From the NCBI RefSeq assembly GCF_038002825.1, contig NZ_JBBODF010000001.1:2542001-2606000 (forward strand): DNA of 64,000 nt. The letters are read 5' to 3'. Position 1 is the first letter of the stretch. Each line of letters starts with the position of its first letter. Origin of the DNA: Paenibacillus sp. FSL H8-0048 (GTDB taxonomy: Bacteria > Bacillota > Bacilli > Paenibacillales > Paenibacillaceae). Positions 10,009-18,268 of this stretch are shown here, piece after piece. Both the position numbers and the translations under genes were made by a program. The notes beneath the pieces are model-generated. The model saw only the letters and a program-made list of their open reading frames with translations. It made no database searches and was not told the origin of the DNA.

Positions 10009-12555
10009 ATGCTTACACGAAAAAAAGCATTTGTTCTGCTGCTGCTCAGCACATTTGCCGCAATTCAAACCGCAGGAAGCCCGGGAACCACGGCCTATGC
10101 TGCTTCTTCCGGTTCAACGGCTGCCTCAGCAGCAAGTACGGTCACGGAAGTCTCCACACTCACCGGTCTAAGTGCGCTCAAGCTCGGCACCGCGCTTCAG
10201 GTGAAGCTGAGCCATGTAGGAATTCAGAGCCAAACCGGCGGTAATATTCTCACCTACACGCTTACCTACACCAATACTGCCGGCAGCAGCGTCAATCTGG
10301 CGGACTATTTCTCCAAAATTGTAACTGCGGGCGGCAGCGTCATCAAGGGAATACCGGTCAGCGCAGACAGTACAGTCAAGAAAATCCCCGCAAAGCAAAG
10401 CACCAGCCTTACATACTATGCGAATATTGGAACTGCCGCCTCCGTGAAAGGACTTAAAATCAACATATACGGCTGGAATTTCAGCGCCGCTAATTATGAA
10501 CAGCGTATAGGCACGTTCACGGTCCCAGCCAATTATTCTCTGTCCTCGCTTACAGGGGAGACCCGGAAGGTGGAACTTGGCGGCATTACAGCCGCCACCA
10601 AAGCCGAATCCGTGCAAATCTACAAATATAACGGCAAAGTCTATGCCAAGGTCGGGCTTAGCCTAACCAATCTGGGTACCAAAGTGCTTACAGATCCGGG
10701 CTATACCTTGTACCTGAAATCCTCAGGCGGCTCTGTCTTCACACTTACACTGGATGACAGCAGCTCCGAATTCAAGCTGCAGCCTCAGGAGAAGAAGACG
10801 CTCTATTATATGACCGAGATCCCCTCCTACATGAATCTCAGCAAGATGACGCTGCAGATCGCCAAGCTGGATGAAGGACTCAAGCTGTACCTGCCTGTCT
10901 CTTCCTACGCACTCCCGGCTGCGGTAACCGCAGATTTCACTGTAGCGGCGGGCTATACCAAAAAGGTCTCCATCGACAGCAATATCGTGGACATGCAGCT
11001 GCTGAAGGCAGCTGTGCATGCGGATAACGGGAACGGTGTGTGGAGCTATCAGCTCCGGGTGAAGAATACCGGCAGCACAGCGGTTACTTTGCCTGCTTAT
11101 GAGCTTAACGTCCAGTCGGCGGAAGGCTATAGCTTCCCGGTGACGTCCACAGCCTTGAGCAGCCTGACCCTGAAGCCGCTGGAAGACAAGCTGATTGAGC
11201 TGAGCGCCAGTGTTCCGCTGGAGCTGGCTCAGAATTCGCTGGAGCTGCGCATGATTGCTCCTGCAGCCAGCGCGGATAAGGTAACACTGCCTGTGGCCTA
11301 TTTCCGCATCCCTTATACGCCGGAGAGCCAGATTCATCTCGCCGCCGAGACCAGCGTAACCAATACCTACGGCACGTTCGCTGTCTCTCTGGACTCCCTG
11401 CTGCGTCTGCCTTGGGGCAGCGAGGATCTGGTGCAGGCTGTACTAACGATACGCAATGCAACGTCCAAGACCATTACTTTGCCTGCTTTTACCGGAATAC
11501 TCCTGGTGGATCAGATGGATCTCACTTCCTCTTCACAGACTTATACAGGCAACAGCTCTTCAGTCCTTGCCCCTGGTGCCAGCACACAGATATCTGTTCA
11601 AGGCCATATTCCATACACCCTGGATTTCAGACAAGTCAAGCTCATCCTCCAGGAGACCAAGGGTACAGAAGTGTCGCAGTTCCTCTCTCTCAGCACAAGC
11701 GACAGTGCCGTTAAGAGTGTAGCTCCGCTGGCTGCAGGGGAAGCCTTCAAGATTACGGCCACCGGCAAACAAGCCACCGTGAAGGAACGTTCCACCCTCC
11801 TGTATACAGGAACCGGCTCGAACCTGGTGTACAGCGAAGTGGAAATGAACAGCGACGAAGTCCGGCAGGCCAATCTGGCCCGTCTGTACGCACAGTTCAG
11901 GACCGCTGACGGGCAATATTTTGAAGCAACCGTAAGCCAGTCCGAGCTTCCAACCAGCCCTGAGGGCAACACACTCGTCACCTTCTGGGCAAAAGTTCCG
12001 GCCGCTCTGGACACGGCAGGTCTTCAGCTGTATATCAGCCAGTCGATTGCGGACGGCAAGCTGACTGCCGCAGGAACGGCTGCAACGGGGTATGTGAATA
12101 CTGCAGCGCTGACCCTGGCTCCGGCAGAGGTTACGCCTTTGACCAATCTGACTTCCGTCCCTATCTTCCCTTATACACTGGCAGTTACCAGCTCTACCGG
12201 CGAACTCACCAAAGGCGAAAGCAGCATTGCTGTGGCGTTCAATTATAATCTCAATCAGGATACTACCTTCCAGACAGGCGCTTTCCAGCATAAGCTCATC
12301 CTTCAGGTTATCGATCCTTATGGACAGTCTCATGAGAAAACTCTGACGCTCGGAACCGACTTGCCCCTGGGAACAAACAACTCTTATTCCACAACACTTA
12401 CCAGCGCCCTGTTCAAAAATCTCACCTCCGGCACCTACGCCCTTAAATTCTATGATGAATTCCAGGGAATGCGGACGGAGCTCGCCAGCCAGGCCTATTC
12501 CCTTGAGGTTACCGCCAAAGCAGCTACATCTTCCACTGAAGGAGCCGTAAAATGA
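10009..12555 (+). CDS. Large secreted protein of unknown function, export-operon leader gene
   Basis: 848 aa with a Sec signal peptide (LTRKKAFVLLLLSTFAAIQ, likely cut near TAYAA). The mature part appears to be repeated beta-rich segments of roughly 130 residues, with recurring text such as VQIYKYNGKVYAKVGLSLTN and WSYQLRVKNTGSTAVTLPAY, typical of Ig-like extracellular modules. No catalytic motif, anchor or S-layer domain is visible. The start is the ATG at 10009 after AAGGAGG; an earlier in-frame ATG lacks a ribosome site. The stop overlaps the next start by 4 nt, tying it to the MacA/MacB-like genes. It may be an exported cargo or an accessory subunit, but I cannot name a function. Confidence 0.85.
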   Translation: MLTRKKAFVLLLLSTFAAIQTAGSPGTTAYAASSGSTAASAASTVTEVSTLTGLSALKLGTALQVKLSHVGIQSQTGGNILTYTLTYTNTAGSSVNLADYFSKIVTAGGSVIKGIPVSADSTVKKIPAKQSTSLTYYANIGTAASVKGLKINIYGWNFSAANYEQRIGTFTVPANYSLSSLTGETRKVELGGITAATKAESVQIYKYNGKVYAKVGLSLTNLGTKVLTDPGYTLYLKSSGGSVFTLTLDDSSSEFKLQPQEKKTLYYMTEIPSYMNLSKMTLQIAKLDEGLKLYLPVSSYALPAAVTADFTVAAGYTKKVSIDSNIVDMQLLKAAVHADNGNGVWSYQLRVKNTGSTAVTLPAYELNVQSAEGYSFPVTSTALSSLTLKPLEDKLIELSASVPLELAQNSLELRMIAPAASADKVTLPVAYFRIPYTPESQIHLAAETSVTNTYGTFAVSLDSLLRLPWGSEDLVQAVLTIRNATSKTITLPAFTGILLVDQMDLTSSSQTYTGNSSSVLAPGASTQISVQGHIPYTLDFRQVKLILQETKGTEVSQFLSLSTSDSAVKSVAPLAAGEAFKITATGKQATVKERSTLLYTGTGSNLVYSEVEMNSDEVRQANLARLYAQFRTADGQYFEATVSQSELPTSPEGNTLVTFWAKVPAALDTAGLQLYISQSIADGKLTAAGTAATGYVNTAALTLAPAEVTPLTNLTSVPIFPYTLAVTSSTGELTKGESSIAVAFNYNLNQDTTFQTGAFQHKLILQVIDPYGQSHEKTLTLGTDLPLGTNNSYSTTLTSALFKNLTSGTYALKFYDEFQGMRTELASQAYSLEVTAKAATSSTEGAVK

Positions 12556-14036
12556 ACAAAAAGAAGATCATCATTATCGCTTCAGCCCTAGTCCTCGTTG
12601 CTATTGCAGGGATTGCGGGCTATCGGCTCTGGCCCGATCAGAATCAGCAGATCAATGCCGCTCCGCTGAATACGGCAGTTGCCAGTAAGGGAGATATCCT
12701 GGTGGATGTCTCGGGTTCAGGTGCAGTATCGGCGATCAACAGCGAGAGCATCCGCACCAAAGAAGCCGGGAAGGTCGATACGGTCAGGGTTAAGAAAGGC
12801 GATGTCGTTAAAAAAGGCGATGTGCTGATCACATTTGCCGCAGCCGATCTGGATGATAAGCTGAAGGAAGCCACGAAGTCACTGGAGAATCTCAAGACAG
12901 AGCTTGAGAATAAACAGGAGAGCTACAAGACGCTGGCTATGAATAATGCGACAGAGGAAGAGCTGGAATCGGCAAAAAAGGCCATCGATAAGGCCAAAAG
13001 CGATATCGCAGACCAGCAGGAATCCATCGCTGACATCCATGAAGATATGGCTCCGCCTGATCCGCTGACCGCTCCGATCGATGGAACGATCACTGCCGTG
13101 AATATTACGGCCGGTGAACAGGCCCAGAATGGTACAGAGCTGTTCACCATGACCGACTACGTGAACCTAAGCGTAACCGTTCAGGTAGACGAGCTGGATA
13201 TCCCCAAAATCAAGCTCAATCAAGCCTCCACCATTACACTGGATGCTATTGAGGATAAGTCTTTTACCGGTAAAGTTATAGATATCGCCAAAGAAGGAAC
13301 CTCTTCTAATGGTGTCTCCCTGTTCAACGTCACTGTAGGATTAAATAACCCGGAGGGTGTGCTTATCGGCATGTCTGCGGAGGTAGCGGTTACGATTGAA
13401 GAGAAGAAGGATATTCTGACCGTTCCCATCGAAGCTGTAACGAAGATAAACGGGAAATCCTTCGTCAGTGTACCGGTGACCGAAGGAAATGAATCAGGCA
13501 CTAAAACTTCTGGTAACGGGGCGGCTGGCTCCAAGTCTGCTGAGAGTGGCGCGGCAGACGGACAGGCTCCCGGCGGCCAAGGCGAAAGCCGGCCGGAAGG
13601 AGAAGCAGGCCAGACCGGCGGCAGAGCTGCCCGCGGAAGCGGTCAAGGCGGCGGATACCCTCAGGGCGGCGGAGAAGCCGGGGGCGGAGCGTTTCCCGGC
13701 GGTGAATTTCCGGCTGGCGCCGGTTTCTCCGGCAGGGAGGCCGGAAGCCGGAGTGCTTCGGGCAATGCCACCGGCACGCAGCGGGTGGCTGTGGAGACTG
13801 GTATCCACAATGAGAGCAGCATCGAAATCGTCAGCGGCTTAAGCGAAGGGGATGAAGTGATCCTCCCCACCGTGATTTCCTCAGGCAATACCACCTCCCC
13901 GCAGCAAGGCGGCATGGGTGGTATGGGTGGTATGGGCGGCTTCGGCGGCGGAGGAATGACCGGAGGGAGCGGAGGCTTTCCCGGCGGGAGCGGGGGCAGC
14001 AGGGGCGGTTTCTCCGGGGGCGGTGGCGGACGATGA
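12552..14036 (+). CDS. MacA/YknX-like efflux adaptor (HlyD family) with Gly-rich tail
   Basis: 494 aa. An N-terminal membrane anchor (about residues 5-24) is followed by a biotinyl-lipoyl half (KAGKVDTVRVKKGDVVKKGD is the typical pattern), a coiled-coil hairpin (about 90-160), the second lipoyl half (PLTAPIDGTITAVN), and a beta-barrel domain. It should bridge the permease to extracellular partners, as YknX does for YknYZ. Unusually, about 120 residues of Gly/Ser/Ala-rich sequence are inserted before the last beta segment, and the C-terminus ends in a Gly-Met and Gly-Ser-rich tail. The start overlaps the preceding stop (ATGA), with GAAGGAG in the upstream gene. Confidence 0.9.
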   Translation: MNKKKIIIIASALVLVAIAGIAGYRLWPDQNQQINAAPLNTAVASKGDILVDVSGSGAVSAINSESIRTKEAGKVDTVRVKKGDVVKKGDVLITFAAADLDDKLKEATKSLENLKTELENKQESYKTLAMNNATEEELESAKKAIDKAKSDIADQQESIADIHEDMAPPDPLTAPIDGTITAVNITAGEQAQNGTELFTMTDYVNLSVTVQVDELDIPKIKLNQASTITLDAIEDKSFTGKVIDIAKEGTSSNGVSLFNVTVGLNNPEGVLIGMSAEVAVTIEEKKDILTVPIEAVTKINGKSFVSVPVTEGNESGTKTSGNGAAGSKSAESGAADGQAPGGQGESRPEGEAGQTGGRAARGSGQGGGYPQGGGEAGGGAFPGGEFPAGAGFSGREAGSRSASGNATGTQRVAVETGIHNESSIEIVSGLSEGDEVILPTVISSGNTTSPQQGGMGGMGGMGGFGGGGMTGGSGGFPGGSGGSRGGFSGGGGGR

Positions 14037-14734
14037 CCTCACCAGAACCGCTGATCCGGGTTGAGAATATGCAGCACAGCTTCACGATGGCCGGAGAATC
14101 GATGACAGTTCTGAAGAGCCTGAGCTTCACCATTCATCACGGTGAATTCGTGGCGATCATCGGCCCGTCAGGGTCTGGCAAGTCCACCCTGATGAACATG
14201 CTGGGCTGCCTGGATGTCGCCAATGAAGGCGATTATTTCCTGGACGGCCAGGAGATCCGCAGGCTGTCTGACAACAAGCTGGCCCAGATCCGCAACGAGA
14301 AGATCGGCTTCATCTTTCAGAACTTCAATCTGCTGCCGAAATTATCAGCGGTAGAGAATGTGGAGCTGCCCTTGATCTACCGTGGAATGTCCCATAGGGA
14401 GCGCAGAGAAATTGCCTGCAATGCCCTGGTCCGGGTAGGCCTGGAGAGCAGAATGAATCACCGTCCCTCCGAGCTGTCCGGAGGCCAGCAGCAGCGTGTG
14501 GCCATTGCCCGCGCGCTTGCCGGAACCCCTCCTATTCTTCTTGCCGACGAACCGACTGGAGCACTGGACTCCAAGACAGGCAAGGAGGTTCTGCAGATGA
14601 TTAAGGAGCTTAACGGGCAGGGGCATACCATTATTCTGATCACGCATGACCTGGAGATTGCCGAGCAGGCCAAACGGGTGATCCGGATTCAGGACGGGGA
14701 TCTTGTAGAGGATCGGAAGGTGATGCACTCATGA
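14033..14734 (+). CDS. MacB/YknY-like ABC transporter ATP-binding protein
   Basis: 233 aa ATPase of the LolD/MacB type. Walker [11 protein letters not shown]-loop in [17 protein letters not shown], signature LSGGQQQR, Walker [13 protein letters not shown], and switch His in LITHDLE are all intact. It should power the permease encoded next. Its ATG overlaps the adaptor stop by 4 nt, and its own stop overlaps the permease start by 4 nt. Confidence 0.95.
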   Translation: MTSPEPLIRVENMQHSFTMAGESMTVLKSLSFTIHHGEFVAIIGPSGSGKSTLMNMLGCLDVANEGDYFLDGQEIRRLSDNKLAQIRNEKIGFIFQNFNLLPKLSAVENVELPLIYRGMSHRERREIACNALVRVGLESRMNHRPSELSGGQQQRVAIARALAGTPPILLADEPTGALDSKTGKEVLQMIKELNGQGHTIILITHDLEIAEQAKRVIRIQDGDLVEDRKVMHS

Positions 14735-15903
14735 TGCTGTACCAGAGTATGAAAATGGCCTTCAAGAGTATCCTCAGCAGCAAAATAAGAGCCTTTCTTA
14801 CCATGCTGGGCATCATTATCGGGGTCTCCTCCGTCATTGCACTTGTCGCTGTGGGTCAGGGCACTACCTCACAGATTACAGAATCCCTAAGCTCCCTGGG
14901 AACCAACCAGCTGACCGTCAACATTATGGGCCGCGGTGCCACCACTTCGCTAACCTACGAGGAGGCCTTGGCGCTGGGTGAGATTGAGGGGGTGGATAAT
15001 GTATCCCCGATCATCTCCGGGAACGTAACCGCCAAGCACAGTACCGAGAACGTTTCCGTATCCGTAGAAGGCATTACACCTGCGTACGAAGAGGTCCAGG
15101 ATTTCCATGTGCAATCCGGAAGATTCCTGCTTGAGATGGATACAGAATACCGGCAGAAGGTTGCGTTAATCGGATCAGATACAGCGGAGGATCTATTCGG
15201 TACAGATAATCCTGTAGGCCAAAAGGTACAGATCAACGGAAGCAGCTTCAAAATCGTCGGGCTGCTGGAGAGTAAAGGCTCCACCAGCATCGGTTCAAGC
15301 GACGAGAAGCTGCTGATCCCCATCTCTACAGCCGAACGGTTCCTGCAGAGCAAGGGAGTCCGCTCCATTACGCTCACCACCACTTCCAATGACAATGTGG
15401 ATGAGGTCAAAGCCAAGCTGGAGGCCAGCCTTACTGCCAAATTCAGTGCAGCCGAGAATGCTTACTCTGTCTTTGATTCGCGGCAGATGCTGGAAACGGT
15501 GAATGAGACCAGCTCCACTCTGTCCATGGCCCTTGGCGGTATCGCCGGTATTTCGTTATTTGTAGGCGGGATAGGGATTATGAACATTATGATCGTCTCG
15601 GTCAATGAGCGAACCAGAGAGATCGGCATCCGCAAGGCCATCGGTGCCAAAAAAAAGAACATTATGATGCAGTTCATGATCGAATCCGTAGTCTTAAGCG
15701 GAACCGGGGGGCTGATCGGAGTCGCACTGGGACTTGGTGCCAGCTGGGCTGTCGGTCATTATACCGCCTTGAATGTGGCACACTCCTGGAATATGGTGCT
15801 GATCTCCTTTTCCTTCTCCTTGATTATCGGTGTCGTCTTCGGAATGATTCCTGCAAGCAAGGCTGCAAGAATGCGCCCTATCTATGCATTGCGCAACGAG
15901 TAG
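14731..15903 (+). CDS. MacB/YknZ-like ABC transporter permease
   Basis: 390 aa with the four-helix MacB layout: one membrane segment near residues 20-42 (FLTMLGIIIGVSSVIALVAV), a large extracellular MacB-PCD domain to about 270, then three C-terminal FtsX segments, with the coupling region NERTREIGIRKAIGAKK. With the adaptor and ATPase it forms a tripartite system. Family members export peptides, toxins or drugs; the substrate here is unknown. It ends the operon, and a terminator follows within 40 nt. Confidence 0.95.
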   Translation: MMLYQSMKMAFKSILSSKIRAFLTMLGIIIGVSSVIALVAVGQGTTSQITESLSSLGTNQLTVNIMGRGATTSLTYEEALALGEIEGVDNVSPIISGNVTAKHSTENVSVSVEGITPAYEEVQDFHVQSGRFLLEMDTEYRQKVALIGSDTAEDLFGTDNPVGQKVQINGSSFKIVGLLESKGSTSIGSSDEKLLIPISTAERFLQSKGVRSITLTTTSNDNVDEVKAKLEASLTAKFSAAENAYSVFDSRQMLETVNETSSTLSMALGGIAGISLFVGGIGIMNIMIVSVNERTREIGIRKAIGAKKKNIMMQFMIESVVLSGTGGLIGVALGLGASWAVGHYTALNVAHSWNMVLISFSFSLIIGVVFGMIPASKAARMRPIYALRNE

Positions 15904-15941
15904 CATCCTCCTATACCCTGCAGTTTATAATCTGCTGTTCC

Positions 15942-15978
15942 ATCCGCCAGTCTCAGATCCCTGGGCTGGCGGATTTTT
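15942..15978 (+). terminator. Terminator of the MacAB-like operon
   Basis: ATCCGCCAG (15942-15950) pairs perfectly with CTGGCGGAT (15966-15974), followed by TTTT. Confidence 0.85.
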
Positions 15979-16433
15979 CTGTTATATTTTTAATGCACAA
16001 TTGATACCACAGGGGTATCGTTTGCAGTAAAAGTGGGTAATAGGACTCAAAGGTCAGAATATCTTTACATAGTAGTTAAGTATACATACTAGTTCTTGGT
16101 ATCGGCTGTAACGGATATGTCTCCACTGTTTCCACTCCGGCTCCAGGGTCTGCTTTACGGCCTGTGCATCCGCAGTGGAGGCTGACGGGGCTTATTATTT
16201 TTTCAGCGATTGCTCTGCTTAAGGGATGTCCTATATACTGGTGAAAAGAAACCGCGATCTAACCGGAAGTTATTCTGTCTATTGCCTCTTTCTTCCCCTG
16301 CTCTCTAGGACTCGCTAACGTATACTCTCTTACATGCCTGCATGAAGCCATATTCCGCATAAGGATAAGTTTCGCATGCACCAAAGCTACACCCATGAGA
16401 TTTGCAAAAGTTCTGTGCGGGGAGAGGATGACA
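15979..16433. other. Intergenic region before the diguanylate cyclase
   Basis: No supported gene. It contains a small perfect hairpin, GATACC-ACAGG-GGTATC (about 16003-16019), and a wider dyad CCACTG...CAGTGG near 16120-16180. I see neither a c-di-GMP riboswitch consensus nor a confident promoter. Confidence 0.4.
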
Positions 16434-18038
16434 GTGGCCGTTTTTTCGGAAAACACAAGTACACGCAGACTGATTATATTATTCACGTCCATCACCGTTC
16501 TTCTGGTTGGGATCAGTGTGGCCTCCCTGCTGATTCTGAATCATACGATGAACAAATTATCCGATTCCTTATACAGTGATGTCTACCAGAATTCCGAGCT
16601 CATTCTGAATGCCGACCGCGATTTGTATCAGGCAGCCCTAGCGCTTCAGACCACAGTCGGCGGGACGCTGACCAGTGCGCAGCGCAGTACACTGTCGCAG
16701 GAATTCGAGGACAATAATGCCCAGGCGCTGCAGCGTGTCAATACCGCCCGCTACAATCTGGATGCGGTGAAGAGCCCGTTCAATGGAATGAAGCAGAGCG
16801 AGCTGCTGCTGGACGAGCTGAGGAATGAGCTGGATCACTTCGGAACTACGCTTACCGCATGGAGAGATAACGGCCGTGAGCTGATCTCGCAGCGGGTTCA
16901 GAGCAGCTGGAATCCTGCTTCCTATTCTTCCCTCGCCATACATACGGAGCTGAATGAAGTACGTGAAGGTCTGAATCAGGCAGAGGACAAGATTGATACC
17001 TATGCAAGCCAGGTAATGACAGAGTTCAATAATCTCAAAAGCTCCCTGTTCGCCGTCTACTCCGTATTCCTGTTCCTGCTTGTTCTGGTTATCATCTATC
17101 TCAGCCGCAGGCTGATCTCCCTGCAGAACGAAATGCAGGACGAGCAATCGCTCTACCAGCTGATTGGTGAGACGATGTCCGACTTCATTGTGCTGACAGA
17201 TCCGAACGGTCTGATCCTGTATGCCTCGCCTTCCCATGCAGCTGCACTGGGCTATGTGCCAAGCAAAGGAGCACCGCTCTCCAACTATATCCGTGAAGCC
17301 GAGATCTCCTGGGCCAAGCTCAAGAGCGTGGTGCAGTCTTCACCGAGAATATCCGAGCTGCGCATGCGTTCGGCCGAAGGTCATTGGGTATGGCTGGAGA
17401 CCAAGGTTACCCCGATTGCGGGCAGCCGTAATTTCCCGGCACAGTTCATGCTGGTCTCGCGTGAGATTACCCAGCGCAAGCAATATGAGGAGCGGCTGCA
17501 CAAGCTGGCCTTCTATGATCATCTGACGGCGATTCCCAACCGTGCCCATTTCAAAATGTACATGGAGAACCTGATCAACCAGCCCGAGGACCGCCGGCAG
17601 GAAATCGCTGTGGCGCTGCTGGACTGCGACCGGTTCAAGCAGTTGAATGATACGCTCGGCCATCTGGCCGGAGATGAATTCCTGCAGCTGCTCTCCCGGG
17701 AGCTGCAGCAGACTGTGAAGGGCTCCGGCCAGGCCTTCCGGATCGGCGGGGATGAATTCGCCGTGGTGCTGCACCGGTTCAGCAGCCCGCAAATGCTGGA
17801 CGAGCTGCTGAACCGTCTGCTCCAGCTGTTCAACAAATCCTGGTCCGTCAACCAGGGCTCCAGCTTCCACACCTCTGCCAGCATTGGCGTGGCTCTGTAC
17901 CCGCAGCACGGCAGCAGCATCAATGAGCTGCTCCGTGCCGCCGATCTTGCGATGTACCGCTCCAAGAACCATGGCGGCAATGAGGCTAACCTGTACAGTG
18001 AGCATGTGGATAAGAAGTACAGTGATCAACGGAACTAG
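16434..18038 (+). CDS. Membrane-bound PAS-GGDEF diguanylate cyclase
   Basis: About 534 aa. Two membrane segments (near residues 13-34 and 205-226) flank an extracytoplasmic helical sensor of the four-helix-bundle type. A PAS domain follows (MSDFIVLTDPNGLILYASPS to VSREITQRKQYEERL), then a GGDEF domain (FYDHLTAIPNRAHF, ALLDCDRFKQLND, RIGGDEFAVV). The GGDEF signature is intact, so c-di-GMP synthesis is expected. The inhibitory RxxD site five residues upstream reads KGSG, so product inhibition is probably absent. No EAL domain. Start is uncertain: GTG at 16434 sits 6 nt after GGGGAGAGG, while the ATG at 16428 is too close to that site. Confidence 0.9.
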   Translation: MAVFSENTSTRRLIILFTSITVLLVGISVASLLILNHTMNKLSDSLYSDVYQNSELILNADRDLYQAALALQTTVGGTLTSAQRSTLSQEFEDNNAQALQRVNTARYNLDAVKSPFNGMKQSELLLDELRNELDHFGTTLTAWRDNGRELISQRVQSSWNPASYSSLAIHTELNEVREGLNQAEDKIDTYASQVMTEFNNLKSSLFAVYSVFLFLLVLVIIYLSRRLISLQNEMQDEQSLYQLIGETMSDFIVLTDPNGLILYASPSHAAALGYVPSKGAPLSNYIREAEISWAKLKSVVQSSPRISELRMRSAEGHWVWLETKVTPIAGSRNFPAQFMLVSREITQRKQYEERLHKLAFYDHLTAIPNRAHFKMYMENLINQPEDRRQEIAVALLDCDRFKQLNDTLGHLAGDEFLQLLSRELQQTVKGSGQAFRIGGDEFAVVLHRFSSPQMLDELLNRLLQLFNKSWSVNQGSSFHTSASIGVALYPQHGSSINELLRAADLAMYRSKNHGGNEANLYSEHVDKKYSDQRN

Positions 18039-18096
18039 CACCAGCAGATGTTAAATCCCTATAGCAGGGCTACTTTAATGTACAAAATCATCCCCT

Positions 18097-18119
18097 ACGG
18101 GTGAAGGATGCTGATGCCT
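18097..18119 (+). repeat. Dispersed 23-bp repeat, copy 1
   Basis: Begins ACGGGTGAA and continues through GATGCTGATGCCT; matches 51009-51031 with a single mismatch. Both copies are intergenic and lie within about 130 bp of a palindromic repeat unit. Confidence 0.6.
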
Positions 18120-18137
18120 TCTCTCACCAGCCGCTTG

Positions 18138-18177
18138 TATAGAGAATTTGTTGCATTTCTTGCAGGATTTCTCTATA
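18138..18177 (+). repeat. Single copy of the family A palindrome
   Basis: GTTGCATTTCTTGCAGGATT at 18150 matches the array A unit, here enclosed by a perfect TATAGAGAA/TTCTCTATA inverted repeat (18138-18146 and 18169-18177), so the whole element can fold as one hairpin. Confidence 0.65.
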
Positions 18178-18212
18178 AATAGAAGAAAATCATAATTTCT
18201 TAAACAGCCAAA

Positions 18213-18260
18213 AAGAGCTGATTAGCCCCCTCCCCCAGGGGATGGAGCTAATCAGCTCTT
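18213..18260. terminator. Bidirectional terminator between GGDEF gene and pullulanase
   Basis: A perfect 14-bp inverted repeat, AAGAGCTGATTAGC (18213-18226) and GCTAATCAGCTCTT (18247-18260), between two convergent genes. Confidence 0.8.
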
Positions 18261-18268
18261 ATACTACT

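Noticed and set aside
15979..16433. c-di-GMP riboswitch before the diguanylate cyclase
   Set aside because: I could not find the GEMM core or a paired expression platform; only small generic hairpins are seen.
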